DNA from: XYA12-FULL-58-9 sp001798605
GTDB taxonomy: Bacteria; Myxococcota; XYA12-FULL-58-9
Length of the DNA stretch: 17,119 nucleotides
Direction: 5' to 3'
Assembly (NCBI GenBank): GCA_036736205.1
Contig: DAINMX010000133.1
Location: 1 to 17,119 of the forward strand
The translations under genes were made by a program, and so were the position numbers. The notes under the pieces were generated by a model that saw only the letters and a program-made list of their open reading frames with translations, ran no database searches and had not been told where the DNA came from. Shown here piece by piece: positions 13,248-17,119 of this stretch (the first letter of the stretch is position 1; each line of letters begins with the position of its first letter).

Positions 13248-15632
13248 ATGACTGAAATAGGTGGCATCCGAGCATTTGATCTGCGTGGACTGCAAACAAT
13301 TACGCAGGGAGAGCTGCAAAAAGCCGAGCAGTTGCTGGAGAAGCAGTCCACCCCGGAGGATGTCTACAGCAAGGACGGGAAACTCCCGGGCTCGGGGGTG
13401 AGTTCCTCGGGGACAGTTCGTCCCGTCGCTGAGCTCCAGCTCCAAGCCCTGAAGGGATTGTGCGAGAAGTATGGCAGCTTGCAGGGGCTCGATGTCGCCA
13501 AGCTCGCCCACGACGCGAAGAAGGCGGCGCAGCAGAGCCTCCTCAATGTGTATGACGCCGTTCAAGTCATGAAGAAAGAGGGCCGCCTCGTCCGCATGAA
13601 AGGGACAACGACGGTCAGCAATGAAGCAGTTCTGGCGGTGCAAAACCACACGGCCCCCAATCGTGTCATCGGTCATATTCGCCAAGTCGCGCGGCAGGAT
13701 CTCTGCCGCCTGCTCGACCGCCCCGGTCAAGACGATGTCATGCACCTCCTGGTCGCCCGAGATCTCGGGGACTTCTATCGCGGCCAAACCGTTCCCGAGC
13801 GTCGCTTCCTCGGCACTTCGGTGTCGTTGCAAGAGCGGTTTGGACGGATGGAGAACGCTCTGTTGGTTCTCTTGGACGACCCCCGCATAAGCACGCAGTT
13901 GCAGAAGCATTGTATTTATCAGTTGCAGCGATGTGGCGGCACCAAGTCCCTCGCGACTCTCGAGCGCATTGCCGGCAACAGCCAAGATTCGACGGTGAAG
14001 TCTCTGGCGGACAAATCGATCGCAACCATCAAAAAGCTCTCCCACATGACAGTGGTGACCGTCGGCTTTGAAACCAAGCCATGGAATCCCGGCGGTGGCT
14101 TGGGCAACTTTATGGAGGAGCACTCCAAGGCTTTGGTCAAAGCCGGCCATCGGGTGGTGAAGGTGATCCCAAGGCACACCCAGGTCGATCGGACCAAACT
14201 TCAACCTACGGGGATCACTGTCCAGATCCATCACCCCGGCGGTATCGAGCCGGTCAATCTTCTCAAGGTGGTGGAGGACGGGGTCGAGCTCCTATTTCTC
14301 GAAAACGACAAGTATTTCAGCGCCAACCGCAACGGCGTCTACGGTGATGTGCACGGCGCTTTCGGTGACAATGCCGAGCGCTACGATTTCTTTGGTATGG
14401 CCGCGGCTCAAGCGGTGAAGGCGTATCTGGGGGATGACAAGCCGGACATCTGGAAGGCCAACGACGCCCACACGGCCACCTCCCTTGGGTTCATCTCTAC
14501 CGATCCCTACTACGCCAACACCAAATCGGGCTTCGTCATCCACAACATGGGCAGTGCCTATCAGGTGCGAGAGAACAGTAAACGCCTGACCGACATGGCG
14601 GCGAGGGACTTTGGCGACTTCTATCCCATGGGTCCCCTCGAATATTTTGGCGATATCAACTTCATGAAATTTGGCATCGTCAAAGCCGACCGCGTCTTCA
14701 CCGTTTCCAATGGCTACAAAGATGAGATCCTAACCCCCGAGCTGGGCGTCGGATTGCACGGTGTTTTGCGCACCCGGGACGCCAAAGGGGAGCTTTGGGG
14801 GGTTTCCCACGGTGTCGACCCAGCCCAGTGGGACCCAGAGACCGATCCCGTTTTGCCTGCCAATTTTTCCTTCCTCGACCAGCTGGGCAAGGCGGTCTGC
14901 AAAGCGGCGGTGCAGAAGAAGTACGGTCTTCCCGAGGACCCGAAGGCGATGTTGTGGGTTATGTGTGCGCGCATCGCTTCCCAAAAAGGTTACGACGACG
15001 TCATTCGTGCCATCCGCCGGGCTAAGGACACGGGCAAGAATGTCCAGGTGGTCATTGCCGGGGATGTCGCCGAGTCTCAGGTCGTCGAGGATCTCAGAGG
15101 GCTCGCCGCAGACCTTGGTGCCACCGATTTCTTGGAGAAGCGTCTGTTCGAGCTCGACGGCAAGGAGAAGGGCGACAACTTCATGCGGATCGACGTCGCC
15201 TTCGGCAAGGACGACAAGGTCGGTCCCAACCCCAGAGGTTATACCAACGACAAGGAGAAGCTCCTCTATGCGGGGGCCGATCTCGAGCTCGGTCCCTCAG
15301 GATTCGAACCCGGGGGCCTCGCCATACCTGCGGGCATGCGGTTTCTGAGCCCCGGTTTGGTTAAGAACGTCGGCGGCCACGGAGAGCGGATTCAACATTA
15401 TGACCCCGTCAATGGCACCGGCAATGGCTTCAAGTACGACACCCACATCGAGCCGGTGATCGATGAGATTTTTGCCTGGTACGAGCGCGGTGGCGATGGC
15501 CGCCAAGAGTTGGTGCGCAATGTCGCCGCCACACCCCTGACCTGGGAGGAGCGCATCCCCGATTGGGAGGCGCAGTATCGAGACATGGTGTTGGCGGACA
15601 ATCCGATGCCCATCGAGCTTCTCGCGGCATAG
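13248..15632 (+). CDS. GT5 glycogen/starch synthase-like glycosyltransferase with extra N-terminal region
   Basis: A 794-residue protein. Residues ~268-794 form a GT-B fold of the GT5 family, whose members extend alpha-1,4-glucans from ADP- or UDP-glucose. Visible motifs: GGGLGNFMEE (282-291) where the family has KTGGLGDV, ANDAHTAT (404-411), HGVDPAQWDP (521-530), RIASQKGYDD (575-584) and GPSGFEPGGL (682-691), with Glu687 at the conserved acid position. The Lys of KTGGL, which contacts the donor phosphate, is replaced by Pro281. The first ~265 residues are mostly helical; 215-263 look like a HEAT-type helix pair (HCIYQLQRCGGTKSLATLERI). ATG 13248 has only a weak ribosome binding site (GGGGAG ~18 bases upstream), so translation may be coupled to the SCP2-like gene. 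Glucan synthesis or a regulatory, non-catalytic role are both possible. Confidence 0.88.
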   Translation: MTEIGGIRAFDLRGLQTITQGELQKAEQLLEKQSTPEDVYSKDGKLPGSGVSSSGTVRPVAELQLQALKGLCEKYGSLQGLDVAKLAHDAKKAAQQSLLNVYDAVQVMKKEGRLVRMKGTTTVSNEAVLAVQNHTAPNRVIGHIRQVARQDLCRLLDRPGQDDVMHLLVARDLGDFYRGQTVPERRFLGTSVSLQERFGRMENALLVLLDDPRISTQLQKHCIYQLQRCGGTKSLATLERIAGNSQDSTVKSLADKSIATIKKLSHMTVVTVGFETKPWNPGGGLGNFMEEHSKALVKAGHRVVKVIPRHTQVDRTKLQPTGITVQIHHPGGIEPVNLLKVVEDGVELLFLENDKYFSANRNGVYGDVHGAFGDNAERYDFFGMAAAQAVKAYLGDDKPDIWKANDAHTATSLGFISTDPYYANTKSGFVIHNMGSAYQVRENSKRLTDMAARDFGDFYPMGPLEYFGDINFMKFGIVKADRVFTVSNGYKDEILTPELGVGLHGVLRTRDAKGELWGVSHGVDPAQWDPETDPVLPANFSFLDQLGKAVCKAAVQKKYGLPEDPKAMLWVMCARIASQKGYDDVIRAIRRAKDTGKNVQVVIAGDVAESQVVEDLRGLAADLGATDFLEKRLFELDGKEKGDNFMRIDVAFGKDDKVGPNPRGYTNDKEKLLYAGADLELGPSGFEPGGLAIPAGMRFLSPGLVKNVGGHGERIQHYDPVNGTGNGFKYDTHIEPVIDEIFAWYERGGDGRQELVRNVAATPLTWEERIPDWEAQYRDMVLADNPMPIELLAA

Positions 15633-15636
15633 GCTC

Positions 15637-16968
15637 TTAGGCGCATGGTCGCACCTTCCAGGTGAAGATCAGCAGGACAATCGCCCCGACCGTAGCGCCT
15701 AAGATGGCAAGCATAACGCCATCCCAACCATAGGCTTCGTTTGCTGCCATGAAACCGAGAGCCTTGGCCTGCACCATTCGGCCGATATAGCCAAACAATC
15801 CGACGAATCCGGCAGCGGCACCGACTGCCTTCTTCGAGGTGAGATCCAAGGCCGAGACCCCAAGAAGCATGACCGGCGGATAGATGAAGAAGCCGATGAT
15901 TCCGAGAAAGACCATGTCGAGCCACAACTGGCCCGGCGGATTCTCCTTGAGGCCAATGAAGGCCGCGAGGATTGGAATCATACAAAGCAGGCTCACCATG
16001 CCCCGTCGGCCGCCGAGCTTGTCTGAGGCCCACCCCAAGAGCAAGGTGCTGGGAATGCCGCCAAACTCGAGCACCAAGATGGCGAGTCCGCCACTGTGCA
16101 GCGTCGCCTGCTTGACCTCCTTAAGGTAGGTCGGCCCCCAGTCGAGCATGCTGTAGCGAACGATGTAGACGAAGAAATTGGCGAGGGCGAAGATCCACAA
16201 CAACCGATTCTTGAGGATCATATCGACCAAGAGCTCCCTGGTGCCGAGCTCCCGCTCATGATCTGTCTTCTGTATGCAGCAGTTTTGTTTGTCGATCGCA
16301 GCGTCCTTGTAGATCTCCACCGGTGGCAGTCCCACCGACTGTGGCGTATCCCGTAGCCGCCATGCCAAATACGCGGCTCCGAGCAAGGCCAATGCACCGG
16401 GTACAAAAAATGCCGATTGCCAACCCCAGCTCCCGGCGGCCCATGCCGCAAGGACACCGGCTACACCGCCACCCACATTATGCGCGATGTTCCAGATGGC
16501 AAAGACCGTTCCACGTTCCTTGACACTGAACCAATGGCCGATGGTTCTACCGCAAGGCGGCCAGCCCATTCCCTGGGCGAGACCATTCATTGACCAGAGC
16601 GCGAGGTGCAGGGGGTAGCTCGAGGTGGAGCCAAAGACGAAATTGATGAGCGCGGTGATCAACAGTCCCGCGGGCATGAACCGCTGCGGGTTGCTGCGAT
16701 CAGACAAGGCACCCATGAAAAACTTTCCGACGCCGTAGCTGACAGCAGTCAGGGCGAGGATGTCCCCGATCTGTGAGTGGTCGTAATGGAGTGCGTCCCC
16801 CATCTCCTTGGCCACTGTCGAGAGGTTGTTGCGGACGATGTAGAATGTTGCGTAACCGAGGAAGGTCGATTCCAGCATGCGCCATCGGTAACGCGGGTAC
16901 TGCTTCTTAACCTCGTCGTCGGGCAGTTGGGGGATGTGGGGGGCGGGTCGGAAGAATTGCCTGAACAT
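15637..16968 (-). CDS. OPA-family organophosphate/sugar-phosphate antiporter (GlpT/UhpC-like)
   Basis: A 443-residue, 12-helix inner-membrane transporter of the major facilitator superfamily. GlpT/UhpT relatives exchange glycerol-3-phosphate or hexose phosphates for inorganic phosphate; UhpC is a sensor. The N-terminus FFRPAPH matches the GlpT leader. Substrate-site residues of GlpT have counterparts here: Arg46 (FYIVRNNL), His163 (WNIAHNVGG) and Arg271 (YIVRYSMLDWGP), so phosphate binding is likely kept. The family block NGLAQGMGWPPCGRTIGHWF (128-147) is clear. A Cys pair (NCC, 229-231) sits in the central loop. ATG 16968 has no obvious ribosome binding site, but the alignment to GlpT supports it. 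Its stop lies 4 bases from that of the GT5 gene, facing it. The substrate cannot be told apart between hexose phosphate and glycerol phosphate. Confidence 0.93.
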   Translation of the reverse strand: MFRQFFRPAPHIPQLPDDEVKKQYPRYRWRMLESTFLGYATFYIVRNNLSTVAKEMGDALHYDHSQIGDILALTAVSYGVGKFFMGALSDRSNPQRFMPAGLLITALINFVFGSTSSYPLHLALWSMNGLAQGMGWPPCGRTIGHWFSVKERGTVFAIWNIAHNVGGGVAGVLAAWAAGSWGWQSAFFVPGALALLGAAYLAWRLRDTPQSVGLPPVEIYKDAAIDKQNCCIQKTDHERELGTRELLVDMILKNRLLWIFALANFFVYIVRYSMLDWGPTYLKEVKQATLHSGGLAILVLEFGGIPSTLLLGWASDKLGGRRGMVSLLCMIPILAAFIGLKENPPGQLWLDMVFLGIIGFFIYPPVMLLGVSALDLTSKKAVGAAAGFVGLFGYIGRMVQAKALGFMAANEAYGWDGVMLAILGATVGAIVLLIFTWKVRPCA

Positions 16969-17013
16969 GGAGAAGAACCATAGGCGACTCTCACAACGAA
17001 GTCACGACGCTCC

Positions 17014-17056
17014 GCCGGTTGGCCAGCCGGCCCTGCAGCCCTGCAGCCGTTGGCCA
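17014..17056. repeat. Cluster of short repeats upstream of the antiporter
   Basis: A gccgg/ccggc hairpin (17014-17018 and 17027-17031, 8-base loop), two adjacent copies of ccctgcag (17031-17046), and two copies of gttggcca (17018-17025 and 17049-17056). The hairpin may be a transcript end for the gene to the right, but has no T-run. No clear promoter for the antiporter stands out. Confidence 0.4.
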
Positions 17057-17066
17057 CGCTGCCGCC

Positions 17067-17119
17067 CTAATCCGTCACTACCCAGGTGATCCCCCGGAAT
17101 TCGATGCGCCTGGGCGAAT
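17067..17119 (-). CDS. Possible C-terminal end of a further minus-strand gene
   Basis: One frame running in from the right edge reads SPRRIEFRGITWVVTD and then a TAG stop (17067-17069). The alternating beta-strand-like pattern looks protein-like, but 16 codons prove little. The other frames are less convincing. If real, it ends 98 bases before the antiporter start, in the same direction. Confidence 0.3.
   Translation of the reverse strand, partial: SPRRIEFRGITWVVTD

Noticed and set aside
13152..14234. Minus-strand open frame of 360 codons opposite SCP2 and GT5
   Set aside because: It overlaps two supported genes, spans their junction and has no family features.
15297..15316. gattcgaacccggg resembling the T-arm of a tRNA on the minus strand
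   Set aside because: It encodes the conserved SGFEPGG motif of the GT5 enzyme, and no acceptor stem, anticodon arm or D-arm fits around it.

Overview
The window reads as a chromosomal segment of a moderately high G+C Gram-negative bacterium. The two lipoproteins with lipoboxes, the LolC/E-type permease and the mix of PhoB-like regulator, DsbA-like lipoprotein, beta-helix lipoprotein, SCP2 protein and large unrecognised proteins suggest a deltaproteobacterium-like lineage (Myxococcota, Bradymonadota or relatives). That placement is an inference from gene content, not from a marker gene. A run of exactly 100 N at 7396-7495 marks a scaffold gap, so this is a draft or metagenome assembly.

Left part (1-3574, plus strand): the 3' end of an OmpR/PhoB-type response regulator, then a DsbA-like thioredoxin-fold lipoprotein whose active site is CPYS instead of CxxC. 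A 358-base gene-free stretch follows, holding a perfect 13-bp hairpin, a second hairpin, a clear intrinsic terminator and a candidate promoter. After it comes a 612-residue protein I do not recognise.

Centre (3590-9688, minus strand): type I glutamine synthetase, a LolC/E-like ABC permease carrying a novel-looking 345-residue N-terminal membrane domain, a thiolase whose C-terminus falls in the assembly gap, and a DUF1861-like beta-propeller protein. Thiolase, permease and glnA lie in one direction and may be one transcription unit. The DUF1861-like gene is upstream in the same direction with its own extended -10 promoter.

Right part (9878-15632, plus strand): a lipoprotein made of two complete and one truncated ~209-residue beta-helix units, a remnant of a response-regulator receiver domain, a lytic transglycosylase-like protein whose reading frame runs through a strong terminator hairpin, a small SCP2-like protein probably read from a leaderless mRNA, and a 794-residue protein joining an unknown alpha-helical region to a GT5 (glycogen/starch synthase) glycosyltransferase. 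Convergent to this, only 4 bases away, is an OPA-family organophosphate/sugar-phosphate antiporter of the GlpT/UhpC type. The last 53 bases may hold the end of another minus-strand gene.

How they fit together: no single pathway covers the window. The GT5 protein and the sugar-phosphate transporter suggest glucan or sugar-phosphate metabolism, thiolase and SCP2 suggest acyl-CoA or lipid handling, and the two lipoproteins plus the Lol-type permease concern the cell envelope. The strongest unexplained signals are the repeated membrane domain fused to LolC, the composite GT5 protein lacking the KTGGL lysine, and the terminator inside the transglycosylase frame.
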